From Lentilactobacillus sp. Marseille-Q4993 (GTDB lineage Bacteria; Bacillota; Bacilli; Lactobacillales; Lactobacillaceae), in assembly GCF_951230165.1 (NCBI RefSeq), contig NZ_CATNVB010000010.1, positions 1 to 64,000 of the forward strand: a stretch of DNA of 64,000 bases. Reading direction: 5' to 3'. Of the stretch, positions 51,860 through 61,774 are shown piece after piece. Numbering within the stretch: the first letter of the stretch is position 1; each line of letters begins with the position of its first letter. A program made the position numbers and the translations under genes. The notes beneath the pieces were generated by a model. The model was not told the DNA's origin and did not search any database. It worked only from the letters and a program-made list of their open reading frames with translations.

Positions 51860-54271
51860 ATGAAAATCAATCAATTTGCGTACGTTCCGACTGACCACGC
51901 CCAAATAATCAACGAGTTAAAGGACGTTCGGTTTCTAACCCCAAAAACGGAGAAGATGTCGGACCCCGTAATGCTGTTTCGCCAATTTTTAATGAAATTC
52001 TTTATGGAAAAACAGGGTCACTCGACTAGAATCTACAAACTGTCCACTATCATGGCCACTCCCGATGAAGATGCCAATGAATACACTAAGACTGAACCCA
52101 AAGTTGAGAAGAACGCTTTTTACAACATTGCCCTTCAACTACTTCAGTTTGAAGTTGGCCTTGATTTCAACCTAGATGAGCCACTTAAAAAGATGAACGA
52201 ACTAGGGCTACCCGTTGCGGACGTTGCGGACACCCTAACCGTTGGTGAGTTAATTGATGCCTGGTATTTATTGCTTAATACCCGCACCAAGTTTGGTCAG
52301 ACCCTAATCGACTACTTAGCTGGCCAGGGCTTTTTTGCTCAGATGGGAACTGACGAATCATTAAAGGCACCGCTTTTCTTTAACGGAAAGTCCCAAGCCG
52401 TATTCAACACCCAAAAAGTCATTCGGGAAGTCGTTTACGTCGAAGCTCCTCAAGATAACGACAATGACGGCAAACTTGATCTAATCAAAGTTGAAGTTCT
52501 TCGCCCGGCCGAAACTGACGAAGGAGTGGTTGTTCCTGCTGTCCTAACTGAAAGTCCATACGACCAAGGAACTAATGACGACTCCGCTGATAAGTTGACT
52601 CACGACGTCAATGGTGAATTGAAGCGAAAAGAACCAAACAACTTCACATACGATGACATTAAATTCGTCCCTGAACACAAGCCCCTCCCAGCCCCAAGAA
52701 AGATTGAATCAACCACTGAAACCGCTGAGGAAACTTTCACCAAAACGTGGACCTATCCGCTAAATGATTACCTTCTTTCCCACGGTTTTGCCGTTGTCTA
52801 CTCATCAGGAGTTGGAACCAAGGACTCTGACGGTTTTCGTACCACCGGTGATGAAGATGAAACTATCAGTACCACTGCAGTAATCGAATGGCTGAACCAC
52901 AAACGAACTGCTTTCACTAACCGGACTGATAATGTTGCTATTGAAGCCTGGTGGAGCAACGGAAATGTTGGGATGACCGGTCGTTCCTACCTTGGAACTC
53001 TAGCCAACGCTGCTGCCTTATCAGGAGTTGAAGGCTTAAAGACTGCCGTGGTAGAGGCCGGAATTTCAAACTGGTATGACTACTACCGCGAAAATGGTTT
53101 GGTAGTTGCCCCAGGTGGATTCCAAGGTGAAGACGCCGATATTTTGGCTGAATTGACCTTCTCAAGAAAACAGGAGGCTACTGATTACGTCAAGACCAAG
53201 GATGAATGGGCAAAACGATTAAAGGAGATTGAAGCTGGCGAAGACCGTGATACTGGAAACTACAACCGATTCTGGGATCGCCGTAATTACCTCAATCATG
53301 ATAATATCAAGGCTGATATCCTTCTCGTTCATGGTTTGAACGACTGGAACGTCAAGCCTTCCCACGCGTTTAACTTGAGAAACCTAATCAAAAACGATGA
53401 CATTACTTTGAAGACCGTTCTCCATCAAGGTCAACATGAATACCTGCATAACTTTAGATCCGTAGACTTTACCGATATGGTGAACCTCTGGCTCGTGAAC
53501 AAGCTTTACGGGGTGGATAACGGTGCTAATACCGTTCTCCCAGACGTATTAGTTCAGGATAACGTTACCGAACAAACCTGGACACCCGAAAAGGATTGGG
53601 GCGATAATCACAACGTTAAGCAGTATCAACTTGATGATAACTGGTTGACCAACGTTAATGGCAACACTGAATTCTCCAACCATATGAATGATGATGATTT
53701 CAAAGTGTTTAGCAAGGACACAGCTCAATGGCGGTCTGAGCTATACAAACTAGATGAATCTAAAACTGACGGCAGTGCAATCAAACTAATAAGTCAAGAG
53801 ATGAGCGCTGACACAACTATCGACGGCCAAATCAAAGTTTCTCTTAACGCAAAGAGTGATCACGACTTCGGGGCTCTCAGTGTCGCAGTTGTTGATTACG
53901 GTACCGCCAAACGGTTGACCCCTACGCCAACTATTCTGGACCGGATGCGAATCTTCACCGGCTTTAATTGGCGCAAGGATGATCTGCGTGAGTTTACCTA
54001 CCAAGATAAAGAAACTGAATTCAAAAAAATTACTGATGGACATATCAACATGCAAAACCGGGAAAATAGCTACAAGGTTGATGATTTAAAGGCGAACGAA
54101 AGCTACCAAATCGAGTTTGCCCTGGAACCAACCTTCTTTAGAATTGCTAAGGGCCACAAACTGGGAATTCTGATTTTCTCATCTGATCTCGATTTCACCG
54201 TTAAATCCAATCAAGATATTAAATACGCAATCGACCTCAGCAAATCTTCAATTGATTTACCACTCTTATAG
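51860..54271 (+). CDS. pepX: Xaa-Pro dipeptidyl-peptidase
   Basis: An 803-residue S15 serine peptidase. The N-terminal helical domain (1 to about 200) is followed by the alpha/beta-hydrolase domain. The nucleophile is in GMTGRSYLGT, the acid probably in HGLNDWNVKP and the histidine in HQGQHEYL. The C-terminal jelly-roll (about 600-800) is intact. It removes X-Pro dipeptides from casein-type peptides. GGAGGG precedes ATG 51860. Cytoplasmic. Confidence 0.96.
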   Translation: MKINQFAYVPTDHAQIINELKDVRFLTPKTEKMSDPVMLFRQFLMKFFMEKQGHSTRIYKLSTIMATPDEDANEYTKTEPKVEKNAFYNIALQLLQFEVGLDFNLDEPLKKMNELGLPVADVADTLTVGELIDAWYLLLNTRTKFGQTLIDYLAGQGFFAQMGTDESLKAPLFFNGKSQAVFNTQKVIREVVYVEAPQDNDNDGKLDLIKVEVLRPAETDEGVVVPAVLTESPYDQGTNDDSADKLTHDVNGELKRKEPNNFTYDDIKFVPEHKPLPAPRKIESTTETAEETFTKTWTYPLNDYLLSHGFAVVYSSGVGTKDSDGFRTTGDEDETISTTAVIEWLNHKRTAFTNRTDNVAIEAWWSNGNVGMTGRSYLGTLANAAALSGVEGLKTAVVEAGISNWYDYYRENGLVVAPGGFQGEDADILAELTFSRKQEATDYVKTKDEWAKRLKEIEAGEDRDTGNYNRFWDRRNYLNHDNIKADILLVHGLNDWNVKPSHAFNLRNLIKNDDITLKTVLHQGQHEYLHNFRSVDFTDMVNLWLVNKLYGVDNGANTVLPDVLVQDNVTEQTWTPEKDWGDNHNVKQYQLDDNWLTNVNGNTEFSNHMNDDDFKVFSKDTAQWRSELYKLDESKTDGSAIKLISQEMSADTTIDGQIKVSLNAKSDHDFGALSVAVVDYGTAKRLTPTPTILDRMRIFTGFNWRKDDLREFTYQDKETEFKKITDGHINMQNRENSYKVDDLKANESYQIEFALEPTFFRIAKGHKLGILIFSSDLDFTVKSNQDIKYAIDLSKSSIDLPLL

Positions 54272-54333
54272 ACGTAAAAAAGTCCCTTCAAAAGTGGTAT
54301 CATAATTATTAAACTAAAGGAAAAGGTGATTAT

Positions 54334-55245
54334 ATGCGACAAGGTACCAAGATCATTACACTCGATAACGGTTATCATCTCTGGACAAACACTCAGGGTG
54401 AAGGCGACATTCATTTGTTAGCCCTTCATGGTGGTCCTGGTGGTAATCACGAATACTGGGAAGATGCTGCCCAACAATTGAAAAAGCAAGGACTCAACGT
54501 CCAAGTTCACATGTACGATCAATTAGGTTCATGGTACTCAGATAGTCCTGATTTTTCAGACCAAAAAACTCGTGATGACATTTTAAGTTACAATTACTAC
54601 TTGGATGAAGTTGAAGAAGTTCGTCAAAAGCTAGGCATCGACAAGTTCTACCTCATTGGCCAATCATGGGGTGGCTTGTTAGTTCAAACGTACGCTGAAA
54701 AGTACGGTGAACATTTAAAGGGTGCAATCGTTTCATCAATGGTTGATGATATCGATGATTACACCGATCACTTGAACCAAATCAGAGAAAAGACATTCTC
54801 AGCTGAAGATTTGGCATTCATGAAAGAATGCGAAGCTAAGAACGACTATGACAATGACCGTTACCAAGGTCTAGTTGATATCTTGAACAAGAGCTATATC
54901 GACAGAAAGCAACCTTCAAAGCTCGATCATTTGATCAGCACAATGAACACTGACATCTATGGTGCATTCCAAGGTGACAACGAGTTTGTTATTACTGGTA
55001 AGTTGGGCGAATGGCACTTCACTGACAAGTTGAAGAATATTAAGGTTCCTACTCTGGTTACGTTTGGTGAACATGAATCGATGCCAATCGCAACTGGTAA
55101 GAGAATGGCAGAAATGATTCCAAACGCTAAGTTTGTGTCGACGCCAGAGGGTGGTCACCATCATATGGTTGATAATCCAGACGTATATTATGATCATTTG
55201 GCAACGTTTATCCGTGAGGTTGAGGCGGGAACGTTTAATAAATAG
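54334..55245 (+). CDS. pepI: Proline iminopeptidase
   Basis: A 303-residue S33 serine peptidase with an alpha/beta-hydrolase fold. The oxyanion motif HGGPGG is near residue 31, the nucleophile in GQSWGG and the histidine in GGHHHMVD. It frees N-terminal proline from peptides. It is in tandem with pepX (62 bases apart), and AAAGG precedes ATG 54334. Confidence 0.92.
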   Translation: MRQGTKIITLDNGYHLWTNTQGEGDIHLLALHGGPGGNHEYWEDAAQQLKKQGLNVQVHMYDQLGSWYSDSPDFSDQKTRDDILSYNYYLDEVEEVRQKLGIDKFYLIGQSWGGLLVQTYAEKYGEHLKGAIVSSMVDDIDDYTDHLNQIREKTFSAEDLAFMKECEAKNDYDNDRYQGLVDILNKSYIDRKQPSKLDHLISTMNTDIYGAFQGDNEFVITGKLGEWHFTDKLKNIKVPTLVTFGEHESMPIATGKRMAEMIPNAKFVSTPEGGHHHMVDNPDVYYDHLATFIREVEAGTFNK

Positions 55246-55261
55246 AGTGTGAGGAGTTTTG

Positions 55262-55801
55262 GGAATTCCTGAGCACTATGGGAATAACGGGTTTTACGAG
55301 TGGGCTTTCTCGTGAAGCCCGTTATTTTCATAGGCACAGGGAATTGAAACTCCGAACACGTTTTAGCTATGTTGCAATCATGACGAGCGAGCAAACGAAG
55401 TGCGCGGTCGTCATTTTTATTAAACAAAGGAATCAGATTGAATGAACACGTTTTGGCTATGTAGCATACGTAGCATAGGAATAACGGACTTTACAAGCGA
55501 TTTTTCTTGTGAGGTCCCTTATTTTTATAGACGGAGGTGACTGAAAGGGCGAACGCGTTTTGGCTATGTAGCATACGTGACATAGGAATAACGGACTTTA
55601 CAAGCGATTTTTCTTGTAAGGTCCGTTATTTTTATAGGCGGAGAGAGAACCAGAAATCTTAGATTTCGTCTGTGAAACTTCACAAGGTTATCGCTAACTA
55701 TTGAACACGCAATGGAGATAGTCGCGATAACTACTGTGAGGGAATTAAAACTCCGAACACGTTTTAGATATGTTGCAATCACGATGAGTGAGCAAACAAA
55801 A
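55262..55801 (+). repeat. Intergenic array of hairpins and a recurring motif
   Basis: This 540-base stretch between convergent genes has no ORF I can support. It holds three 44-nt hairpins (55283-55326, 55480-55523, 55587-55630), each an 18-bp stem starting AATAACGG and followed by T-runs. A motif GAAC[AG]CGTTTT[AG]G[CA]TATGT[TA]GCA starts at 55354, 55444, 55551 and 55755. Motif plus hairpin repeat in tandem with a period of 107 bases (55444, 55551). A 62-base block at 55339-55400 recurs at 55740-55801. The first hairpin can terminate pepI. Confidence 0.7.
55283..55330 (+). terminator. Likely pepI terminator (first array hairpin)
   Basis: AATAACGGGTTTTACGAG pairs with CTCGTGAAGCCCGTTATT over 18 bp with two G-U pairs, followed by TTTT. 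A second T-tailed hairpin (ATGACGA/TCGTCAT) is at about 55380-55420. Confidence 0.65.
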
Positions 55802-55852
55802 AAGTGGCAACCCCAAAGCTCATCACCCATGGTTACCACTCATTCATCCTAT

Positions 55853-56128
55853 TCAAATCATTTCAAACACAATTACAATAAACATTATAATCATCATCGC
55901 CGCTAACGACGATAACTCCAAGTCAGAATACAACTTTGCATGAACCATTCCAACTACTACATACAAAATTGAAAGCCCCATTGTTGTCGCTAACACAGCG
56001 TTTCCCATCATTGTCACACTATCAGGTGAGGCAATCAAAACAATCGCTGATGCAACAAATACCAGAAAATCAAACATCAAGATACTATAAGCAGTCATTT
56101 CTTTGAGATCAAACACTTTAGCAAACAC
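55853..56128 (-). CDS. Small multipass membrane protein
   Basis: About 91 residues with three hydrophobic segments (ILMFDFLVFVASAIVLIA, GNAVLATTMGLSILYVVVGMV, LAAMMIIMFIVIVFEMI). Family unknown. I prefer a GTG start at 56128, with AAAGGGG 8 bases upstream. An earlier TTG at 56146 relies on AAGGTGG, which falls at the predicted transcription start and could not serve as a ribosome site. It has its own promoter and an upstream cre-like site. Confidence 0.5.
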   Translation of the reverse strand: MFAKVFDLKEMTAYSILMFDFLVFVASAIVLIASPDSVTMMGNAVLATTMGLSILYVVVGMVHAKLYSDLELSSLAAMMIIMFIVIVFEMI

Positions 56129-56168
56129 ATCAAAGGCCCCTTTCAAATGAATTCTTAATCCACCTTCA

Positions 56169-56196
56169 GTTTACCTTAGTATTAGCTAAGTTCAAC
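56169..56196 (-). promoter_or_regulatory. Promoter of the small membrane protein gene
   Basis: On the minus strand TTGAAC and TAAACT are 16 bases apart. The predicted start of transcription is near 56162. Confidence 0.6.
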
Positions 56197-56214
56197 CCTT
56201 TTGACCGTTTATTT

Positions 56215-56228
56215 TAAAGCGCTTTCAC
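56215..56228. promoter_or_regulatory. cre (CcpA) site
   Basis: TTAAAGCGCTTTCA differs from the ideal TGAAAGCGCTTTCA at one base. It is centred about 60 bases upstream of the predicted start of transcription, a position used for CcpA activation in Bacillus (for example ackA). Confidence 0.6.
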
Positions 56229-56243
56229 TAACTCTCGTTTTCC

Positions 56244-57035
56244 CTATATTGCTTTCGATACCTCGGCATCAACTCCCTGCCGAATTTCCCTTACAAACTG
56301 TTCAACCGCCTTAGGAGCATCCTTGCCATTTTGACCGACAACTTCAACGATAGCACTACCAATAATAACGCCATCAGCGATGTCTGCCATTGACTTAGCC
56401 TGCTCAGGGGTATGAACGCCAAAACCAATTGCCAACGGTACGTCAGTCACCGCCCTAATCCTGGCAATCAATGCCTTCAGGTCATTATAGAATTCATCCC
56501 GTTCACCAGTAATTCCTTCCGAAGAAACAACGTAAATGAATCCTGAAGCTTCCTTAGCAATCATTTCAACTCGGTCTTTAGACGTTGGCGTAATCAATGA
56601 GATAATATCAATTCCCAGTGGTTTAGCATATCTATCAATTTCATCCTTGCTTTCAAACGGTAAATCCGGAATTACTAACCCCGAAATATTTAGCTCGACA
56701 CACCGATTCAAAAAGCGTTCATAGCCGTACTTAAATGGAATGTTCAAATACGTCAGGAACACGATTGGCACGCTTGTCAGTTTTCTAGCAGCAGCCACAA
56801 TTTCAAACACCTTTTCAGTCGTTACCCCCGCGTCAAACGCTCGTAGGTCAGCCTTTTGAATGACCGGACCATCAGCAACCGGATCAGAGAAAGGAATGCC
56901 TAACTCCACAATGTCCGCCCCACCATTTGCTAAAGCCACAATATTGGCCACCGTCGTATCAAAATCGGGATCATCCGCAACTACAAATGGAATAAATGCT
57001 TTTCTGTTTTTAAATTGATCTGCTAAATTACTCAT
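56244..57035 (-). CDS. trpA: Tryptophan synthase alpha subunit
   Basis: A 263-residue TIM-barrel enzyme that releases indole from indole-3-glycerol phosphate. The catalytic Glu and Asp lie in [34 protein letters not shown] and VPLAIGFGV form the phosphate site. I start at ATG 57035, with GAGGAG upstream; it overlaps the trpB stop by 8 bases. Confidence 0.95.
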   Translation of the reverse strand: MSNLADQFKNRKAFIPFVVADDPDFDTTVANIVALANGGADIVELGIPFSDPVADGPVIQKADLRAFDAGVTTEKVFEIVAAARKLTSVPIVFLTYLNIPFKYGYERFLNRCVELNISGLVIPDLPFESKDEIDRYAKPLGIDIISLITPTSKDRVEMIAKEASGFIYVVSSEGITGERDEFYNDLKALIARIRAVTDVPLAIGFGVHTPEQAKSMADIADGVIIGSAIVEVVGQNGKDAPKAVEQFVREIRQGVDAEVSKAI

Positions 57036-58230
57036 CAACGTCAACTCCTCTATACTTTGCAATGCTTGCGACATCCTTATCACCACGACCAGATACGGTA
57101 CAAACAATGATTTGGTCTTTGCTCATGGTTGGAGCAAGTTTTTTAACGTACGCAAGGGCATGGCAACTCTCGATAGCTGCAATAATCCCTTCGGTTTTGG
57201 CAATGTACTCAAACGCGTCCACTGACTCATCATCGGTAATTCCCACGTATCCAGCCCGGTTGGCTGCAGCAAGAGCAGCATGTTCTGGCCCAACGCCTGG
57301 ATAATCAAGACCAGCCGAGATTGAGTAAACCTTATCAATTTGGCCATCGTTATTCTGTAAGAACAATGACTTCATCCCGTGAAAGATACCAACGCTTCCC
57401 CGTTCAACCGTTGCAGCGGTTTGATCAGTATCTACCCCTTTACCAGCGGCTTCAACCCCAATCAGCTTCACGCTCGGGTCATCTATGTAGTCTGCAAAGC
57501 TACCAATGGCATTACTCCCGCCACCAACACAGGCCACAACAGCATCTGGTAAGCAACCCTCAACGGCATTTAGCTGTTGCTTTGATTCTTTGCTGATCAC
57601 ACTCTGAAAATACTTAACCATCGCTGGAAATGGGTGGGGACCAACTGCGGAACCAAGAACATAAAAGGTATCCTCACTACGACTAGCCCACTCTTGAAGC
57701 GTTGCGTTGACCGCATCCTTGAGAACCATCGAGCCGGTTGTCACTGCGTGGACTTTAGCCCCAAGCAATTTCATCCGGTAAACGTTTAGTTTTTGGCGGT
57801 CAGTGTCCTCTTTGCCCATAAAAATCTCACATTCCATCCCAAATAATGCAGCTACCGTGGCGGTCGCAACTCCGTGTTGCCCTGCCCCAGTTTCAGCAAT
57901 TAATCGCTTCTTACCCATATGCTTGGCAATCAACGCCTGCCCAATCACGTTATTGATTTTATGGGCACCGGTGTGGTTTAAATCTTCTCGTTTGAGATAA
58001 ATCTTGGCACCACCTAAATCTTTGGTCATATTTTCAGCAAAATAAAGTAAGGATGGACGGTTAGCGTAATTAACTAATAGGTCGTGCAACTCAGCCTGAA
58101 ACTCTGGATCCGTCTTGGCCTTTTCAAACGCGGCTGATACTTTCTCTAGCTCTGACATTAATGTTTCTGGAATATACTGGCCTCCAAGACCTTCACCGTA
58201 AATTCCTGGTTTTTGCTTTAATTCTTGCAT
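57028..58230 (-). CDS. trpB: Tryptophan synthase beta subunit
   Basis: A 400-residue PLP enzyme that joins indole and serine. The PLP lysine is in HTGAHKINN, and the phosphate-binding glycines in [19 protein letters not shown] at the N-terminus and the length are typical of TrpB1. GGAG precedes ATG 58230. Confidence 0.96.
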   Translation of the reverse strand: MQELKQKPGIYGEGLGGQYIPETLMSELEKVSAAFEKAKTDPEFQAELHDLLVNYANRPSLLYFAENMTKDLGGAKIYLKREDLNHTGAHKINNVIGQALIAKHMGKKRLIAETGAGQHGVATATVAALFGMECEIFMGKEDTDRQKLNVYRMKLLGAKVHAVTTGSMVLKDAVNATLQEWASRSEDTFYVLGSAVGPHPFPAMVKYFQSVISKESKQQLNAVEGCLPDAVVACVGGGSNAIGSFADYIDDPSVKLIGVEAAGKGVDTDQTAATVERGSVGIFHGMKSLFLQNNDGQIDKVYSISAGLDYPGVGPEHAALAAANRAGYVGITDDESVDAFEYIAKTEGIIAAIESCHALAYVKKLAPTMSKDQIIVCTVSGRGDKDVASIAKYRGVDVDE

Positions 58231-58231
58231 A

Positions 58232-58810
58232 TTAATCTCTCCTCACTTTTTCAATAAACTGGCGAACCTTTTGAAAATCCTTATGATTATTAGTTTCAAC
58301 TCCCGATGACACATCAACTGCGTACGGGTTTAATTTTTCAATTACTTCATTAACGTTATCTGGTGTTAATCCACCAGCAACAAACGTGTTATCCCCTAGA
58401 TTTTCGTACCGACTAATATCAAGTAGCCGGCCACTTCCGTATCCTGAATCAATCATCTTGTAATCAGCAGTGTATTCATTATCTGGCTCTTCATTGACAA
58501 ACACCCGAATCACCTTGATTCCTGCCACCTTAAGTTCACCAATCATTTGTGGATCTCCATAGCCGTGAAGTTGAGCAATCGTGAATATTCCCCGTTTGGA
58601 TAACTCAATAATTTCATTGGCAGGAGTATCAACAAACACCCCGACCTTTGTGATTGGTGAGTCTATTTGTCTAGCTAGCTTTTCTGCCTGCGTGGAATTC
58701 AAGTGGTGACGTCCCTTTGCAAACACTAATCCGGCAAAGTCAGGCTTAGTCTCATTCACAATGCTGACGTCCGATTCCGTCATCAACCCGCAAATTTTGA
58801 CTCTGGTCAT
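58232..58810 (-). CDS. trpF: Phosphoribosylanthranilate isomerase
   Basis: A 192-residue TIM barrel. The catalytic Cys is in [11 protein letters not shown] and the Asp in [21 protein letters not shown] forms the phosphate site. The start overlaps the trpC stop by 4 bases. Confidence 0.94.
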   Translation of the reverse strand: MTRVKICGLMTESDVSIVNETKPDFAGLVFAKGRHHLNSTQAEKLARQIDSPITKVGVFVDTPANEIIELSKRGIFTIAQLHGYGDPQMIGELKVAGIKVIRVFVNEEPDNEYTADYKMIDSGYGSGRLLDISRYENLGDNTFVAGGLTPDNVNEVIEKLNPYAVDVSSGVETNNHKDFQKVRQFIEKVRRD

Positions 58811-59586
58811 TGGGCAACCTCCCTTAGGCTCTGAATCATTTCTGCTTTGTTGGTAGCCCTCATCAGGGTTTCACCAATCAATACCGCGTTGAACCCCGCT
58901 CCATCCAAACGTTCTACATCCATTGGGGTCTTGATGCCACTTTCGGCAATCGTGGTAATCCCCGCTGGAATCAGATTTCTTAGCCGAATACTGTTGTCAA
59001 AATCAACGGTGAAATCCTTCAAATTACGATTATTGATACCAATTACTTTGGCTCCGGACCTTACTGCTCTGACAACTTCATTTTCATCATGAGCTTCAAC
59101 AATCGCGGTCATTCCTAAAGATTCAGCCAACTCCCGAAAACTTTTCAACTGTTCGTCCGATAGGATTGCAACAATCAGTAAGATTGCATTAGCTCCGTTT
59201 GCCCGGGCTTCATAAATCATATAGGAATCAATCGTGAAATCCTTTCTCAACAATGGCGTCTTTACCGTTGCAGCGATAGCTCCAAGATAGGTGATGCTAC
59301 CATCGAAGTAATCAGGCTCCGTTAACACTGAGATTGCGTCTGCTCCTGCTTGTTCATATGATTCAGCAATATCCAAATACGGAAAGTCAGTGGCAATCAT
59401 CCCCTTGGAAGGTGAAGCTTTTTTAACTTCCGCAATTACGTGAATACCTGGCGTTGAGATTTGATTCTGAAAGTTAATGTTTCTACCTTGACTTGCCGCC
59501 AATCGTTTCATTTCAGTTAATGAAATCATTTCCTGATGGCGTTTTAATCTAATTTGGGTTGCTTTTACTAAGTCATCAAGAATCAT
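58807..59586 (-). CDS. trpC: Indole-3-glycerol phosphate synthase
   Basis: A 259-residue TIM barrel. [24 protein letters not shown] and [10 protein letters not shown] carry the catalytic Lys and Glu residues. The start overlaps the trpD stop by 4 bases. It is not fused to TrpF. Confidence 0.95.
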   Translation of the reverse strand: MILDDLVKATQIRLKRHQEMISLTEMKRLAASQGRNINFQNQISTPGIHVIAEVKKASPSKGMIATDFPYLDIAESYEQAGADAISVLTEPDYFDGSITYLGAIAATVKTPLLRKDFTIDSYMIYEARANGANAILLIVAILSDEQLKSFRELAESLGMTAIVEAHDENEVVRAVRSGAKVIGINNRNLKDFTVDFDNSIRLRNLIPAGITTIAESGIKTPMDVERLDGAGFNAVLIGETLMRATNKAEMIQSLREVAQ

Positions 59587-60602
59587 GCGACCACATCCGT
59601 TCTTGAAAACTTAACTAATCGGTTTAACTCATCTTTGGCTAACCCACTATCAATTGTGTTTCTGGCAATTTCGATTCCAGCCGCAATTGAAACTTCTGGT
59701 TTAGCGGTATGAATACCAACCCCAACGTTCATGAGGACTGTGTCTCTTTGAGGTCCCTGCTTACCGTTAATGATATCCCGCGTGATTTGGGCATTTTCCT
59801 CAGGAGTACCTCCCACTAGGTCAGCTTTATCAGCAATTGCAATCCCAAATTCAGTTGGCGATACCCTGTACTTCTTGATTTCACCATCTAAGTACTCAGC
59901 AATATCCGTATCGCCGGTAGAAGTTACTTCATCTAAACCATCCTCACCATGAACAACCACCGCATGAGTAACTCCCAGTTTTGGTAACACTCTAACTAGC
60001 GGATCCATCAGGCTTTCATCATAAACCCCTAACATCTGGTTAGTTGGGTTGGCTGGATTTGCCAATGGTCCAAGAATATTGAAAATCGTTCTGATTCCCA
60101 ATTGTTTTCTTACTGGAGCGACGTACTTCATCGCCTTGTGGTATTCCTGGGCAAACAAGAAGCAAAGATTATTAGTCTCCAAGCTTTCAAACGATTTGGC
60201 TGGCGTTAAGTTCAAATCAAACCCAAGGGCTTCTAGCACATCCGCCGCCCCACTCTTTGAAGAAGCAGCTCGATTACCATGTTTGGCAACCTTAATTCCA
60301 CTAGCTGCTAGGACGATTGCACTCGTGGTTGAAATGTTGAAGGTATTAGCGTGATCGCCACCAGTTCCAACGATTTCAAGAACATTATCGGTATGGGGAA
60401 ACTTTAAGGCGTGCTGTCTCATTGATTCAGCCGCCCCAGCGATTTCATCGATAGTTTCATGCTTAGCTGATAAGGCAGTTAACAGTGCTGTTGTTTCAAC
60501 CTCACTGGTGTTCCCACTCATAATTTCATCTAAAACTTGCTTGCTTTCATCAAATGTTAAATCTTGTTTGTTTACAACTTTTGCAATGGCTTCTTTAATC
60601 AT
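59583..60602 (-). CDS. trpD: Anthranilate phosphoribosyltransferase
   Basis: A 339-residue enzyme that joins anthranilate to PRPP. The PRPP loop is [18 protein letters not shown] and the second site [20 protein letters not shown] precedes ATG 60602. It is the first gene after the Trp T-box: trpE and trpG are absent, so anthranilate must come from elsewhere. Confidence 0.95.
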   Translation of the reverse strand: MIKEAIAKVVNKQDLTFDESKQVLDEIMSGNTSEVETTALLTALSAKHETIDEIAGAAESMRQHALKFPHTDNVLEIVGTGGDHANTFNISTTSAIVLAASGIKVAKHGNRAASSKSGAADVLEALGFDLNLTPAKSFESLETNNLCFLFAQEYHKAMKYVAPVRKQLGIRTIFNILGPLANPANPTNQMLGVYDESLMDPLVRVLPKLGVTHAVVVHGEDGLDEVTSTGDTDIAEYLDGEIKKYRVSPTEFGIAIADKADLVGGTPEENAQITRDIINGKQGPQRDTVLMNVGVGIHTAKPEVSIAAGIEIARNTIDSGLAKDELNRLVKFSRTDVVA

Positions 60603-60707
60603 ATTTATCCCTCCTGGGAGTTTCCAAAGTAACGGACTACATATGATTAACCCACCATCGCTTTCCTGGCATTAACTTCATAACAGTGACCTCCGACTTT
60701 TGAGTAC

Positions 60708-60970
60708 AAAAAAATCCGCCCATAACAAACTTGTTGTTAAGGACGGATTATTCCGCGGTGCCACCTTATTTTGATTATTGGGTTCACTAAAAAGCTTAAT
60801 CATGTTCCCAAATAATCACCCTTAGCGAGAGACTATCATCTCCCCGACAACTTACGTATGTCTGTACGTCTTCCCATACTTGAAATCTTTCAGAGAAGCC
60901 CTCAGTGGTCCATTTAATCACCTGCGTTCTACTACACTCTCAGCAACGGCAGCTCTCTTTGAGGGCACGA
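60708..60970 (-). promoter_or_regulatory. T-box riboswitch, tryptophan-specific
   Basis: The Stem I base GCCCTC (60966-60961) pairs with GAGGGC (60903-60898). The specifier TGG (Trp) is at 60912-60910. The T-box AAGGTGGCACCGCGG is at 60767-60753. The terminator AATCCGTCC...GGGCGGATT-T7 (60750-60708) follows. Uncharged tRNA-Trp should favour the antiterminator and allow trpDCFBA expression. Confidence 0.93.
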
Positions 60971-61024
60971 TGATCTTGATCTCCACTTCAACGGTTTATA
61001 TGGACGAATTAATTGTTACCCAGT

Positions 61025-61053
61025 ACATTAAAACAAGATTAGACAAAAGTCAA
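61025..61053 (-). promoter_or_regulatory. trp operon promoter
   Basis: On the minus strand TTGACT and TAATGT are 17 bases apart. It lies about 60 bases upstream of T-box Stem I. Confidence 0.65.
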
Positions 61054-61168
61054 CGTTTTAATTTAACTTTTTTATAAAACGTTGATATACCGCCAAAAGA
61101 TCACAATACTTTTTAGCAGATTAAAATATACTCAATAATAATTAGAAATTTTAAAACTAAGCCGTATT

Positions 61169-61774
61169 TTACAACCACTTATTTTTCTTTGCTAAATTTA
61201 CTGCTTCGAGGCGATTGTGGACCCCCAGCTTACTAAAAATTGAGGACAAATAGTTTCTGACAGTTCCTTCGGACAAGAATAGTTTTTGCGCCAGTTCTTG
61301 TGTTTTGCCACCCTCAGAAACCGCTCGCAGAACATTCATTTCTTGATCAGTTAGTGGGTTATCAGTAGCATTAACCATATTTACAACCAGCTCAGGGTCA
61401 AACACCGTTTTTCCTTCCATAACTTGGCGAATAGTCGATACCAAGTCATCCGTTGGACTGTCTTTCAACAAGTATCCACTAACTTGTGCCTTTATGGCGT
61501 GCTCAAAGTAAGCCTTTTGAGCAAACGTAGTTAGGATGATCACCCTTGTTTGTAGCACCGATTCATTGATTTTATCGGCCACATCAAGCCCAGTTTCCTC
61601 TGGCATTTCAATATCCAAGATAGCAACATCCGGTTTTAGTTTGGCAATTTCTTCCCAGGCAGATTTACCGTCGGTCGCAGAACCCACGACCTCAAGATCG
61701 TCTTCCAAGTTAAGAATCTGGGTCAAAGCACCATTTAACATACTCTGATCCTCAGCTAAATATAATTTAATCAT
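61169..61774 (-). CDS. Response regulator, NarL/LuxR type (DesR-like)
   Basis: A 201-residue regulator. The receiver domain (1 to about 120) has the phospho-Asp in VAILDIEMPEETG, followed by a LuxR helix-turn-helix (LTDQEMNVLRAVSEGGKTQELAQKLFLSEGTVRNYLSSIFSKLGVHNR). I start at ATG 61774, preceded by AAGGAGG; a longer reading lies in the kinase gene. It overlaps the kinase stop by 8 bases. Confidence 0.92.
   Translation of the reverse strand: MIKLYLAEDQSMLNGALTQILNLEDDLEVVGSATDGKSAWEEIAKLKPDVAILDIEMPEETGLDVADKINESVLQTRVIILTTFAQKAYFEHAIKAQVSGYLLKDSPTDDLVSTIRQVMEGKTVFDPELVVNMVNATDNPLTDQEMNVLRAVSEGGKTQELAQKLFLSEGTVRNYLSSIFSKLGVHNRLEAVNLAKKNKWL

Noticed and set aside
55339-55801. CRISPR array, because GTTTTAGCTATG-like segments recur
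   Set aside because: Only four copies at unequal distances, no unique spacers of constant length and no cas genes. The likeness to type II repeats is superficial.
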